Shown piece after piece: positions 1 to 5,602 of a stretch of DNA of 11,778 bases; the first letter of the stretch is position 1; each line of letters opens with the position of its first letter. Origin of the DNA: an uncultured Eubacteriales bacterium (GTDB lineage: Bacteria; Bacillota; Clostridia; Lachnospirales; Anaerotignaceae). Below the pieces are notes generated by a model, which searched no databases, had not been told where the DNA came from, and saw nothing but the letters and a program-made list of their open reading frames with translations. A program made the position numbers and the translations under genes. Location: assembly GCA_900548595.1 (NCBI GenBank), contig URLB01000061.1:1-11778 (forward strand), in the 5' to 3' direction.

Positions 1-52
1 GAGCATCGCCTTGCCAAGGCGAGGGCCGCGAGTTCGAATCTCGTTTCGCGCT
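1..52 (+). tRNA. tRNA-Gly(GCC), 5' truncated by window start
   Basis: This is the 3' two-thirds of a tRNA. The anticodon stem tcgcc/ggcga (6-10, 18-22) encloses the loop ttGCCaa, with anticodon GCC at 13-15. A T-arm follows (stem 28-32/40-44, loop ttcgaat), then the 3' acceptor strand 45-51 and discriminator t52. The acceptor 5' strand and D-arm lie before the window. The next bases are ttt, so CCA is not encoded. Confidence 0.9.
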
Positions 53-67
53 TTTCCTATCATATGA

Positions 68-140
68 TGGGCTGTCGCCAAGCGGTTAAGGCACAGGACT
101 TTGACTCCTGCACTCGGTGGTTCAAATCCACTCAGCCCAG
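68..140 (+). tRNA. tRNA-Gln(TTG)
   Basis: A complete cloverleaf. Acceptor tgggctg (68-74) pairs with cagccca (133-139), giving the U1-A72 pair usual for bacterial tRNA-Gln, and the discriminator is g140. Anticodon stem cagga/tcctg (94-98, 106-110) holds the loop ctTTGac with anticodon TTG at 101-103. It reads CAA and, by wobble, CAG. CCA is not encoded. It lies in a tandem cluster with the neighbouring tRNAs and is probably co-transcribed with them. Confidence 0.95.
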
Positions 141-166
141 GATTCATAAAATATTAACCGTAATGA

Positions 167-238
167 TGGGCTGTCGCCAAGTGGTAAGGCAATGGATTCT
201 GACTCCATCATGCGCAGGTTCGAATCCTGCCAGCCTAG
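167..238 (+). tRNA. tRNA-Gln(CTG)
   Basis: Acceptor tgggctg (167-173) pairs with cagccta (231-237), with a G-U at the second pair, and the discriminator is g238. Anticodon stem atgga/tccat (192-196, 204-208) holds the loop ttCTGac with anticodon CTG at 199-201, dedicated to CAG. The 5' half is nearly identical to the preceding tRNA-Gln(TTG), which suggests tandem duplication followed by divergence. CCA is not encoded. Confidence 0.95.
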
Positions 239-249
239 TTTATTAAATA

Positions 250-275
250 CCCGCTCACTATAATAGCGGAGCGGG
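250..275 (+). terminator. Hairpin inside the tRNA cluster, possible weak terminator
   Basis: A perfect 7-bp GC-rich stem, cccgctc (250-256) with gagcggg (269-275), closes a 12-nt loop. It is followed by a T-rich but interrupted tail (atattttagttt). It sits between tRNA-Gln(CTG) and tRNA-Leu(AAG), so it may be a leaky terminator or a processing signal. The loop contains TATAAT (259-264), but no matching -35 is seen. Confidence 0.4.
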
Positions 276-298
276 ATATTTTAGTTTATGCGGTCTAA

Positions 299-383
299 GC
301 AGTTGTGGCGGAATTGGCATACGCGCTAGACTAAGGATCTAGTCCGGGTAAACTGGGTAGGGGTTCAAGTCCCCTCAACTGCA
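299..383 (+). tRNA. tRNA-Leu(AAG)
   Basis: An 85-nt class II tRNA with a long variable arm. Acceptor gcagttg (299-305) pairs with caactgc (376-382), and the discriminator is a383, as expected for leucine. Anticodon stem ctaga/tctag (326-330, 338-342) holds the loop ctAAGga, so the anticodon at 333-335 is AAG. It reads CTT, and CTC/CTA as well if A34 is deaminated to inosine. Adenosine at position 34 is unusual in bacteria outside tRNA-Arg(ACG). CCA is not encoded. Confidence 0.93.
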
Positions 384-395
384 TATGTTTATTAT

Positions 396-470
396 CGGGG
401 TGTAGCGTAGTTTGGTTAGCGCGCCTGGTTAGGGACCAGGAGGTCGCAAGTTCAAGTCTTGTCACCCCGA
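396..470 (+). tRNA. tRNA-Pro(AGG)
   Basis: Acceptor cggggtg (396-402) pairs with caccccg (463-469); the C1-G72 pair and discriminator A (a470) are typical of bacterial tRNA-Pro. Anticodon stem cctgg/ccagg (424-428, 436-440) holds the loop ttAGGga, with anticodon AGG at 431-433, reading CCT. Like the tRNA-Leu beside it, it has A34. CCA is not encoded. It is the last tRNA before the terminator. Confidence 0.93.
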
Positions 471-483
471 TTTTTTTAAAATC

Positions 484-507
484 AGTACGCAAAGGCGTGC
501 TTTTTTT
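484..507 (+). terminator. Intrinsic terminator of the tRNA cluster
   Basis: Stem agtacgc (484-490) pairs with gcgtgct (495-501), with one G-U pair, over an aaag tetraloop. The arm runs directly into a run of seven T (501-507). It starts 14 bp after tRNA-Pro. Confidence 0.85.
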
Positions 508-650
508 ATGCTCAAAAACCATATATATCTTTAAGCCAACCATAAAATTTTAATTGTATAATGTATAGCCTATTGAAAATATTAAGCAAAGCAGCCTAAA
601 TTAATAGATTGTTTAGAGTATGTATAAAAGTAGATAATAATGATATAAAA

Positions 651-689
651 TATAAATGCCGTTGAAATAAACAATCAACGGCATTTATA
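651..689 (-). terminator. Terminator of the cobD operon
   Basis: A perfect 15-bp stem (651-665 with 675-689) closes a 9-nt loop. It begins 1 bp beyond the cobD-like stop codon. Read leftward it is followed by a T-rich stretch (ttttatatc). It may also stop residual rightward read-through from the tRNA cluster. The stretch 509-650 before it is AT-rich and shows no gene. Confidence 0.75.
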
Positions 690-690
690 C

Positions 691-1785
691 TTATTCTATT
701 ATATTTTTTAATTCCGAAAGGAGTCTGTTATTTTCTTCGGGACTTAATATACAAAATCTAATATATTTTTCATTTAGATAAGTAAATGAGGCGGCATCTC
801 TAATTACCATTTTCTTTCTTACCATTTGGTCAAATATTTCCGCAGCTGTTATTTTATCGGTAAGAAGTTTTGCTAACAAAAAGTTTGATGAAGACTTGTA
901 AACTTTTATATTTTTCCAAGTAAGTAGTTCATCATAAATTTTTTGTCTTTCAGATGATATTAAATGTTTGGTCTCCTTAATAAAATCGATATCACTGAAT
1001 ATAAGCTCTCCTGCGTATGCCGCCAATATATTTACAGACCATGGATCTTGATTTTCAGCGAGCAGCTTATGAAATTCGGCGCTGGATGTAATTCCGTATC
1101 CGAGTCTCAAGCCGGGAGCTGCAAAAAATTTTGAAGTGCCTCTTATAACAAATATATTGTCAAACTCATCAACAAGTGGGATTGAACAGATTTCTTCAAG
1201 ATTATTACTGAATTCTATATAGGTTTCATCAATCATTACGCTTATATTGTTTTTCTTACAATGTGTAAGCAGTTTTCTCATATCGGTTATGGCTATTGCT
1301 GTTCCCGTCGGATTGTTTGGATTGCAGGCTATAAACAGACCGACTTCATCTTTAAGTACGGAAATAAGTCTGTCGATATTCGGTACAAAATTTTCATCTT
1401 CACGCAATTCAAAATATTCAAAATCGCTGCCTGCAAGTTTTACAGCATTCTCATATTCTGAATAGGCAGGCCCCATTATAATCGTCTTTTTAGCACACAC
1501 GGATTTAATGAATGTTGAAATAAGCTCTGTAGAACCGTTTCCGACTACTATATTTTCTGGTTTTGCACCCGTATATAAACTTATACTGTTTTTTAGCGCT
1601 ATGTAGTTTTTATCAGGATAGTTGCAGACTATTGAAATATTTTGAGCTAATTTTTCTGCGGCTTTTTTCGGAAATCCAAATGGGTTAATATTTCCGCTGA
1701 AATCAGAAATTTCATTTTTCGGTATGCCGTATTCCCTTTCAATAGAGTCAAGATCTCCCCCGTGCATATGCATAAGTGTTTCCAT
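691..1785 (-). CDS. cobD: L-threonine-O-3-phosphate decarboxylase, CobD-like PLP enzyme
   Basis: A 364-aa fold-type I PLP enzyme. CobD decarboxylates L-threonine phosphate to (R)-1-amino-2-propanol phosphate, the linker between the corrin ring and the lower ligand of cobalamin. The family signature is clear: HGGD at residues 8-11, DFSGNINPFG at 28-37 and PWSVN at 248-252, all close to Salmonella CobD as I remember it, which is also about 364 aa. Fold residues are present: NPNNPTG at 155-161, Asp186, the PLP-binding Lys219 in TSKFFAAPGLRLGYG, and the carboxylate-binding arginine probably at Arg343. AGAGGA (1792-1797) lies 6 bp before the ATG, favouring it over internal ATGs at codons 5 and 7. 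It is the second gene of an operon, 25 bp after the orphan gene. No other cobalamin gene is in the window. Histidinol-phosphate aminotransferase is the main alternative but fits the HGG and PWSVN motifs less well. Confidence 0.85.
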   Translation of the reverse strand: METLMHMHGGDLDSIEREYGIPKNEISDFSGNINPFGFPKKAAEKLAQNISIVCNYPDKNYIALKNSISLYTGAKPENIVVGNGSTELISTFIKSVCAKKTIIMGPAYSEYENAVKLAGSDFEYFELREDENFVPNIDRLISVLKDEVGLFIACNPNNPTGTAIAITDMRKLLTHCKKNNISVMIDETYIEFSNNLEEICSIPLVDEFDNIFVIRGTSKFFAAPGLRLGYGITSSAEFHKLLAENQDPWSVNILAAYAGELIFSDIDFIKETKHLISSERQKIYDELLTWKNIKVYKSSSNFLLAKLLTDKITAAEIFDQMVRKKMVIRDAASFTYLNEKYIRFCILSPEENNRLLSELKNIIE

Positions 1786-1810
1786 TTTTGTTCCTCTTTT
1801 CGTATGTTAA

Positions 1811-3325
1811 TCATAAAAATAAATTATGTTCATATTCTGTCAGTTCTTTGCTTTGACTTAATATTCTTGGATATACGATTTTGTCGATAAAGTCGTGTTC
1901 GTCCGATAATTTTAGTTCAATCCTGTGCTCTCTATCGGTAATGAAAGTAATCAAATTATTATCGTTATTAAGTAGGTCGGAAAATGGTAATACAAAGTCC
2001 TCTTTACATTTAAACGGAACATAAATAATTTCCTTTTTATTTTTACTCTTACTTTTTATTATATACTTTTTGTTTACAGGGAGCAAAAACATAGTAAGAA
2101 TATAATTGGCTGCAAGCTCAACAGGAATATTACTTTCAATCTCTATAATTTTCCACAGGCGTTTATTGTTTGCGTAACAGGCTTTAATTGTATAGATCCT
2201 ATTAGTACTGTTTTCCGAATTGTCTATATCGAGTAAATTCAGATGATTTTCGGCGTTCAATGATAAAAGAATCTTATCAATCGGAATCGGAGAAATCTTG
2301 TTTGCGGATGTACCGTTAAAGAATAGTTTTCCCAATGGAGTAAGCGTATAGCTCGTGCATGGGACAAACAATTCCAGTTCTTGTTCACCGCCGATAGCTA
2401 TTGATGTAAATAAAGAATTTATTATTTCCTTAAAATTTATTTTATATGAGTATAGCGGTCGTATTAAACGAAGATAATGACCGAAAATATAAATGAAAGC
2501 TCTGTCAGTCAATATACCCATATAAAGAAGAGATGACAGTATTGAGGAATCCACTCCATCTAATGTTGAATTGTCAGCCTTTTTCCATATGTCACGGATA
2601 TCTATTCCGACATTGTCATATAGAGAAACAAACATATCGTCTATTGATATCGGAGTTCTTAAAAATGATTCCAATGTTGGGGAATCTATTGGATTAAGAT
2701 CATACGGAAGTTCCTTATTTAACATTTCGGCACATATATTAAGTGAAGAGTTATATATGTGCTTGAATTTCTCATGCGAAGATAAAGAAAAGAATCCGCA
2801 ACTTGTATCCGAACATATACAGGGTTCTGTTAGAGAAGGAATGGATTTGTATAAACCGAGCTTTCCCACAAGGTTGAAAATATAATTTACATAATATCTG
2901 TCCGAAACGGATAATTGTTTCTGAAGATTATGTATGTCTTTTTCCTTTAATACAAACTTATCGCTTAAATATAATGCAGGATTCATATAATCCATAAAGA
3001 CATCAATATCCTTATAAATCGGGTGATCATCTAAAGAATAAAATTCTTTTTTAAATGTGAAATTTACTCTTTCTCCGCTGACATTATCAAAATGTACGCA
3101 GAAACCGTAAAAACCTCTGTCTTTTTGTAAAAAACTATCCTGGCTTTCAACTATTGCAGACGGAGATAATATTGTTTCGGAAAAAAGAGCGCTGTAGTAC
3201 CAGCGTATAAATAATGTCGGAGACAGGTAGGCTATTTCTTTCTTCTGTTTTCCGGACATATACATAAATATAGAGTTAAAATCCGTTGAAAAACGGTCGA
3301 ATATTTTTTGCATTTCCGACTCCAT
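1811..3325 (-). CDS. Hypothetical protein with a possible divergent pRiA4b ORF-3-type C-terminal domain
   Basis: A 504-aa protein with no signal peptide or clear membrane segment; I do not recognise the full-length family. The N-terminal two-thirds has only a small Cys cluster (C169, C171, C176) and a segment SYTLTPLGKLFF (325-336) reminiscent of a winged-helix or linker element. Residues about 377-490 resemble the pRiA4b ORF-3 / IS1096 passenger domain in order: IYTIKA (377-382), LWKIIEIESNI (390-400) for the family's I-W-R-x-I-x-V-x-S, SDLL (449-452), TDREHRIELKL (463-473) for the YDFGDxWxHxIxL motif, and YPRIL (485-489). The canonical FGD is degenerate. That domain has no firmly established biochemical role. 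AAGGGAG (3334-3340) lies 8 bp before the ATG. It is the first gene of an operon with the cobD-like gene and looks more AT-rich than the housekeeping genes nearby. The coding call is firm; the domain call is tentative. Confidence 0.8.
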   Translation of the reverse strand: MESEMQKIFDRFSTDFNSIFMYMSGKQKKEIAYLSPTLFIRWYYSALFSETILSPSAIVESQDSFLQKDRGFYGFCVHFDNVSGERVNFTFKKEFYSLDDHPIYKDIDVFMDYMNPALYLSDKFVLKEKDIHNLQKQLSVSDRYYVNYIFNLVGKLGLYKSIPSLTEPCICSDTSCGFFSLSSHEKFKHIYNSSLNICAEMLNKELPYDLNPIDSPTLESFLRTPISIDDMFVSLYDNVGIDIRDIWKKADNSTLDGVDSSILSSLLYMGILTDRAFIYIFGHYLRLIRPLYSYKINFKEIINSLFTSIAIGGEQELELFVPCTSYTLTPLGKLFFNGTSANKISPIPIDKILLSLNAENHLNLLDIDNSENSTNRIYTIKACYANNKRLWKIIEIESNIPVELAANYILTMFLLPVNKKYIIKSKSKNKKEIIYVPFKCKEDFVLPFSDLLNNDNNLITFITDREHRIELKLSDEHDFIDKIVYPRILSQSKELTEYEHNLFL

Positions 3326-3357
3326 AGTATTTTCTCCCTTAAATTTTATTATACATC

Positions 3358-3386
3358 ATTATATCAGATATTTTTTATATTTGAAA
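3358..3386 (-). promoter_or_regulatory. Putative promoter of the orphan-cobD operon
   Basis: On the minus strand a perfect -10, TATAAT (3363-3358), lies 17 bp from a weak -35, TTTCAA (3386-3381). A second -10 candidate, tgTATAAT (3353-3348), with an extended TG but no good -35, lies 10 bp downstream. Either would give a short leader before the ribosome binding site at 3340-3334. Confidence 0.45.
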
Positions 3387-3392
3387 TATAGG

Positions 3393-3429
3393 TTTTAATT
3401 GCAAACGGCAAAATTAACTTTTTAATTGC
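3393..3429. repeat. Direct repeat ttttaattgc in the divergent promoter region
   Basis: Two exact 10-bp copies, at 3393-3402 and 3420-3429, start 27 bp apart between the two divergent promoters. The second overlaps the -35 of the rightward promoter. They could bind a regulator, but short AT-rich repeats also arise by chance. Confidence 0.3.
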
Positions 3430-3454
3430 CTATATAAATGAAAAAATGTATAAT
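3426..3454 (+). promoter_or_regulatory. Promoter of the HAD phosphatase gene
   Basis: -35 TTGCCT (3426-3431), a 17-bp spacer and -10 TATAAT (3449-3454) preceded by TG (extended -10). Transcription would start near 3461. This is the best sigma-A-type promoter in the window. Confidence 0.7.
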
Positions 3455-3486
3455 CTATATGCGGTTTTACAACTTATATGCTTATG

Positions 3487-3492
3487 AAAGGA
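3487..3492 (+). promoter_or_regulatory. Ribosome binding site that decides the HAD gene start
   Basis: AAAGGA ends 9 bp before the ATG at 3502. The longer in-frame ATG at 3478 has no Shine-Dalgarno sequence and would add eight residues before the conserved hydrophobic strand and DxD motif, so 3502 is preferred. Confidence 0.7.
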
Positions 3493-3501
3493 TTTAAGAT
3501 T

Positions 3502-4140
3502 ATGAAAAAAGGCGCTATATTTGATTTGGACGGAACTCTTGTAAATTCTATGAAGGTCTGGGAAAACGCCGATTATATACTTGCGGAAAGATACGGCTTT
3601 AAACCTGATGAAGAATATTGGAATAGGGTTACGTCATGTTCTTTTATGCAGGGCGCGGAATATATTACCGAAAGATTTAAACTCAGAAAAACAGCTGAAG
3701 AAATAGCACAAGAACTGTATGAAATAGTTTTGAATGATTATAAAAATACTATAAAACTGAAAGATGGGGCAAAAGAGTTATTAACGCACATGAAAAATGA
3801 CGGACTTAAACTGGCTATAGCAACATCTAATACAGAAGAGATGACATTTGCGGTATTAAAGAGTAACGGAGTATTTGATTTGTTCACGGCATTTGCGTAC
3901 TGTGATGATGTCGGAAAAAATAAATCGTATCCGGATGTATATTATAAAGCGGCGTCCGATATGGGGCTTTTAACTGAGGAATGCTATATTTTTGAAGATG
4001 TTCCAAATGCCGTTGACGGAGCTAAAAAGTCCGGCGCAGAGGTTATTGGTGTGTATGACGAATATTCTGCCGCAAAGGAGCTGGAAATAAGAGCAAAATC
4101 CGACAGATATATAATGTCTCTGAAAGAGTTCATTTACTGA
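3502..4140 (+). CDS. HAD-superfamily phosphatase (subfamily IA, beta-phosphoglucomutase-like)
   Basis: A 212-aa cytosolic hydrolase. It should act on a small phosphorylated metabolite through a phospho-aspartate intermediate; the substrate cannot be told from sequence. All four HAD motifs are present: motif I FDLDGT with nucleophile Asp8 and acid/base Asp10, motif II AIATSN with Thr108, motif III lysine probably Lys141 in NKSYPD, and motif IV FEDVPNAV with Glu165 and Asp166. The helical cap between residues about 15 and 85 is typical of subfamily IA. The length is normal. It has its own promoter and is separated by 80 bp from the ACT gene with no obvious terminator, so read-through into the threonine genes is possible. 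Relatives include beta-phosphoglucomutase and pseudouridine-5'-phosphatase-like enzymes. Confidence 0.85.
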   Translation: MKKGAIFDLDGTLVNSMKVWENADYILAERYGFKPDEEYWNRVTSCSFMQGAEYITERFKLRKTAEEIAQELYEIVLNDYKNTIKLKDGAKELLTHMKNDGLKLAIATSNTEEMTFAVLKSNGVFDLFTAFAYCDDVGKNKSYPDVYYKAASDMGLLTEECYIFEDVPNAVDGAKKSGAEVIGVYDEYSAAKELEIRAKSDRYIMSLKEFIY

Positions 4141-4144
4141 GTCT

Positions 4145-4172
4145 TGCCAAATAACCGCCATTGTGATATATT
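4145..4172 (+). promoter_or_regulatory. Putative promoter of the ACT-thrB-lysC operon
   Basis: -35 TTGCCA (4145-4150), a 16-bp spacer and -10 TATATT (4167-4172) with an upstream TG one base off. The predicted start (about 4179) falls inside the palindrome at 4175-4189. A rival pair, TTGTAT (4175-4180) and TATATA (4198-4203), would leave a very short leader. Confidence 0.45.
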
Positions 4173-4174
4173 CC

Positions 4175-4189
4175 TTGTATTGAATACAA
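4175..4189. promoter_or_regulatory. Perfect palindrome, possible operator
   Basis: TTGTATTGAATACAA is a perfect 7-bp inverted repeat around a single central G, placed at the predicted transcription start of the threonine cluster. It is the size and symmetry of a dimeric repressor site. It is too AT-rich and lacks a T tract, so it is unlikely to be a terminator. Confidence 0.4.
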
Positions 4190-4208
4190 ATGTTTATTAT
4201 ATATGAAC

Positions 4209-4213
4209 AGGAG
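4209..4213 (+). promoter_or_regulatory. Ribosome binding site that decides the ACT gene start
   Basis: AGGAG lies 7 bp before the ATG at 4221. It would be inside the reading frame if the ATG at 4203 were used, so 4221 is the likely start. It also gives a 147-aa product, the family's usual size. Confidence 0.75.
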
Positions 4214-4220
4214 AAGCCAT

Positions 4221-4664
4221 ATGAAGGAAACTAAAAATTTTTATATAATTGACAAAAATGCTCTTCCGGAAGTATTTATCAAAGTAATGGAGGTTAAAAA
4301 TCTTCTTGAAAGCGGAAGGGAAAAAACAGTTCAGGAAGCGGTAAATAAAGTAGGGATAAGCAGGAGCGCTTTTTATAAATACAGAGACGCTATTTTTCCG
4401 CTCTATGAACATTCCAGAGGAAAAAACGTTACTTTGTCTATGAATATGGACAACAGAGCCGGCTTACTTTCGGCTGTACTCAATTCAATCGCAATGTCGG
4501 GTGCAAATATACTGACGATAAATCAGACTATTCCGATAAACGGTATAGCAAACGTAACTATAACTATCGAGACCCAGGGAATTACGACGGAACTGGGTGA
4601 ATTTGTCGATAAAATAAGCGCTATTGACGGAATAAGAGCGCTTAATATAATTGCTCGGGAATAA
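4221..4664 (+). CDS. ACT domain-containing protein, UPF0735/PheB-like
   Basis: A 147-aa protein that closely resembles Bacillus subtilis PheB (UPF0735) in length and layout. Residues 1-65 form a small helical, helix-turn-helix-like region with the family hallmark ISRSAFYKYRDAIFP (46-60). Residues about 68-147 form an ACT domain, with the ligand-binding turn MDNRAGLLSAVLNSI at 76-90. ACT domains bind amino acids and regulate biosynthetic enzymes or transcription; the exact role of this family is not settled. It opens a tight cluster with thrB (24 bp away) and lysC, so threonine or another aspartate-family amino acid is the likely ligand, by inference. The helix-turn-helix-like part makes a regulatory role plausible, and the palindrome just upstream is a candidate target. 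Confidence 0.85.
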   Translation: MKETKNFYIIDKNALPEVFIKVMEVKNLLESGREKTVQEAVNKVGISRSAFYKYRDAIFPLYEHSRGKNVTLSMNMDNRAGLLSAVLNSIAMSGANILTINQTIPINGIANVTITIETQGITTELGEFVDKISAIDGIRALNIIARE

Positions 4665-4688
4665 AATAAAAATACGGAGGAATTAAAT

Positions 4689-5585
4689 ATGATACATATT
4701 AAAGTGCCTGCAACGTCCGCCAATATGGGACCGGGATTTGACTGTATTGGAATAGCGCTTCAGTTGTATAACGAACTGTGGGTAGAAGAAATAGACAGCG
4801 GAATTGAAATCGTATCTAAAAACGAAAGAATAATACCGACTGACGACAAAAATTTAATATACAGCACCATTAAAGGATTTTATGAACATGAGGGGCTTAA
4901 TATGCCCGGTATAAAGCTTATTCAGAAAGATGAAATACCTATGACAAGGGGTCTGGGAAGTTCTGCGGCATGCATTGTCGGAGGTCTTCTTGCGGCGAAT
5001 GCTTTAAGCGAGAAAAATTATTCGATTGATTATCTTGCGCAAATGGCGGCTGGACTTGAGGGACATCCGGATAACTCTAATCCGGCTCTTATGGGCGACA
5101 TGATAATAAGCGCAGTTTGCGATGAAGGCATGAGATGTATAAAACTTGATGTTCCGGAAAATCTTTTATTTGCCGTTATGATTCCCAATTTTGCCTTATC
5201 AACATCGGAATCAAGGTCCGTTTTGCCTGACAGCTACACAAGAAGCCAAGCAGTATTCAATGCGTCAAGAACAGGTCTTTTAATTGCGTCCGTTATGACG
5301 GGCAATCTCGATAATCTTCGTATCGCAATGGATGACGCAATACATCAGCCTTACAGAAAAAAACTTATAAGAGGATATGACGAAATATTTAAAACTGCAA
5401 GGGAAAGCGGTTCAAAGGCAGAATATCTCAGCGGAGCCGGTCCTACGCTTATGGCTGTTATAACAGATGACAACGCCGATGATTTTGAAAAAAATATGAA
5501 ATCCGTTCTCGGCAGACTTCCCGATAATTGGGAACTTAAACTGCTTAAGCCTGATAAAGTGGGAGCGGTCGTTGAAATTATATAA
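4689..5585 (+). CDS. thrB: Homoserine kinase
   Basis: A 298-aa GHMP-family kinase that phosphorylates L-homoserine with ATP to O-phospho-L-homoserine, the penultimate step of threonine synthesis, in the cytosol. The three GHMP motifs are visible: VPATSANMGPGFDCIG (6-21), the phosphate-binding loop GLGSSAA (88-94) and LSGAGPTLMA (247-256). EGHPDN (124-129) is the conserved active-site segment. The length is standard for ThrB. GGAGG (4676-4680) lies 8 bp before the ATG. The lysC start is 17 bp downstream, so the two are co-translated from one transcript. The motif I form and the lysC neighbour argue against a PduX-type threonine kinase. Leucine is encoded mostly by CTT (17 of 30 by my count), matching the tRNA-Leu(AAG) in the window. 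Confidence 0.95.
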   Translation: MIHIKVPATSANMGPGFDCIGIALQLYNELWVEEIDSGIEIVSKNERIIPTDDKNLIYSTIKGFYEHEGLNMPGIKLIQKDEIPMTRGLGSSAACIVGGLLAANALSEKNYSIDYLAQMAAGLEGHPDNSNPALMGDMIISAVCDEGMRCIKLDVPENLLFAVMIPNFALSTSESRSVLPDSYTRSQAVFNASRTGLLIASVMTGNLDNLRIAMDDAIHQPYRKKLIRGYDEIFKTARESGSKAEYLSGAGPTLMAVITDDNADDFEKNMKSVLGRLPDNWELKLLKPDKVGAVVEII

Positions 5586-5590
5586 TTTCT

Positions 5591-5597
5591 GGAGGGG
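5591..5597 (+). promoter_or_regulatory. Ribosome binding site for the TTG start of lysC
   Basis: GGAGGGG lies 5 bp before TTG at 5603. An in-frame TAA (5600-5602) immediately precedes the TTG, so no longer product is possible, and the next in-frame ATG would remove the catalytic KYGGSS motif. Confidence 0.85.
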
Positions 5598-5602
5598 TTT
5601 AA

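Noticed and set aside
64..246. 60-aa plus-strand ORF over the two tRNA-Gln genes
   Set aside because: The frame is made of tRNA sequence, and its internal repeat simply reflects two similar tRNAs.
331..543. 70-aa minus-strand ORF across tRNA-Leu, tRNA-Pro and the terminator
   Set aside because: It is the antisense of tRNA genes, a well-known source of false protein predictions.
3478..3501. Upstream ATG for the HAD phosphatase
   Set aside because: It has no ribosome binding site, while AAAGGA supports the ATG at 3502, which fits the family N-terminus.
4203..4220. Upstream ATG for the ACT protein
   Set aside because: AGGAG lies inside this stretch and serves the ATG at 4221; the extra six residues are not in the family.
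4141..4220. T-box or amino-acid riboswitch before the threonine genes
   Set aside because: The interval is only 80 bp and has no T-box motif, antiterminator or terminator.
4689..5585. PduX-type threonine kinase feeding the nearby CobD
   Set aside because: The VPATSANMGPGFD motif, the length and the lysC neighbour are those of homoserine kinase, and the cobD gene is in a separate, opposite transcript.
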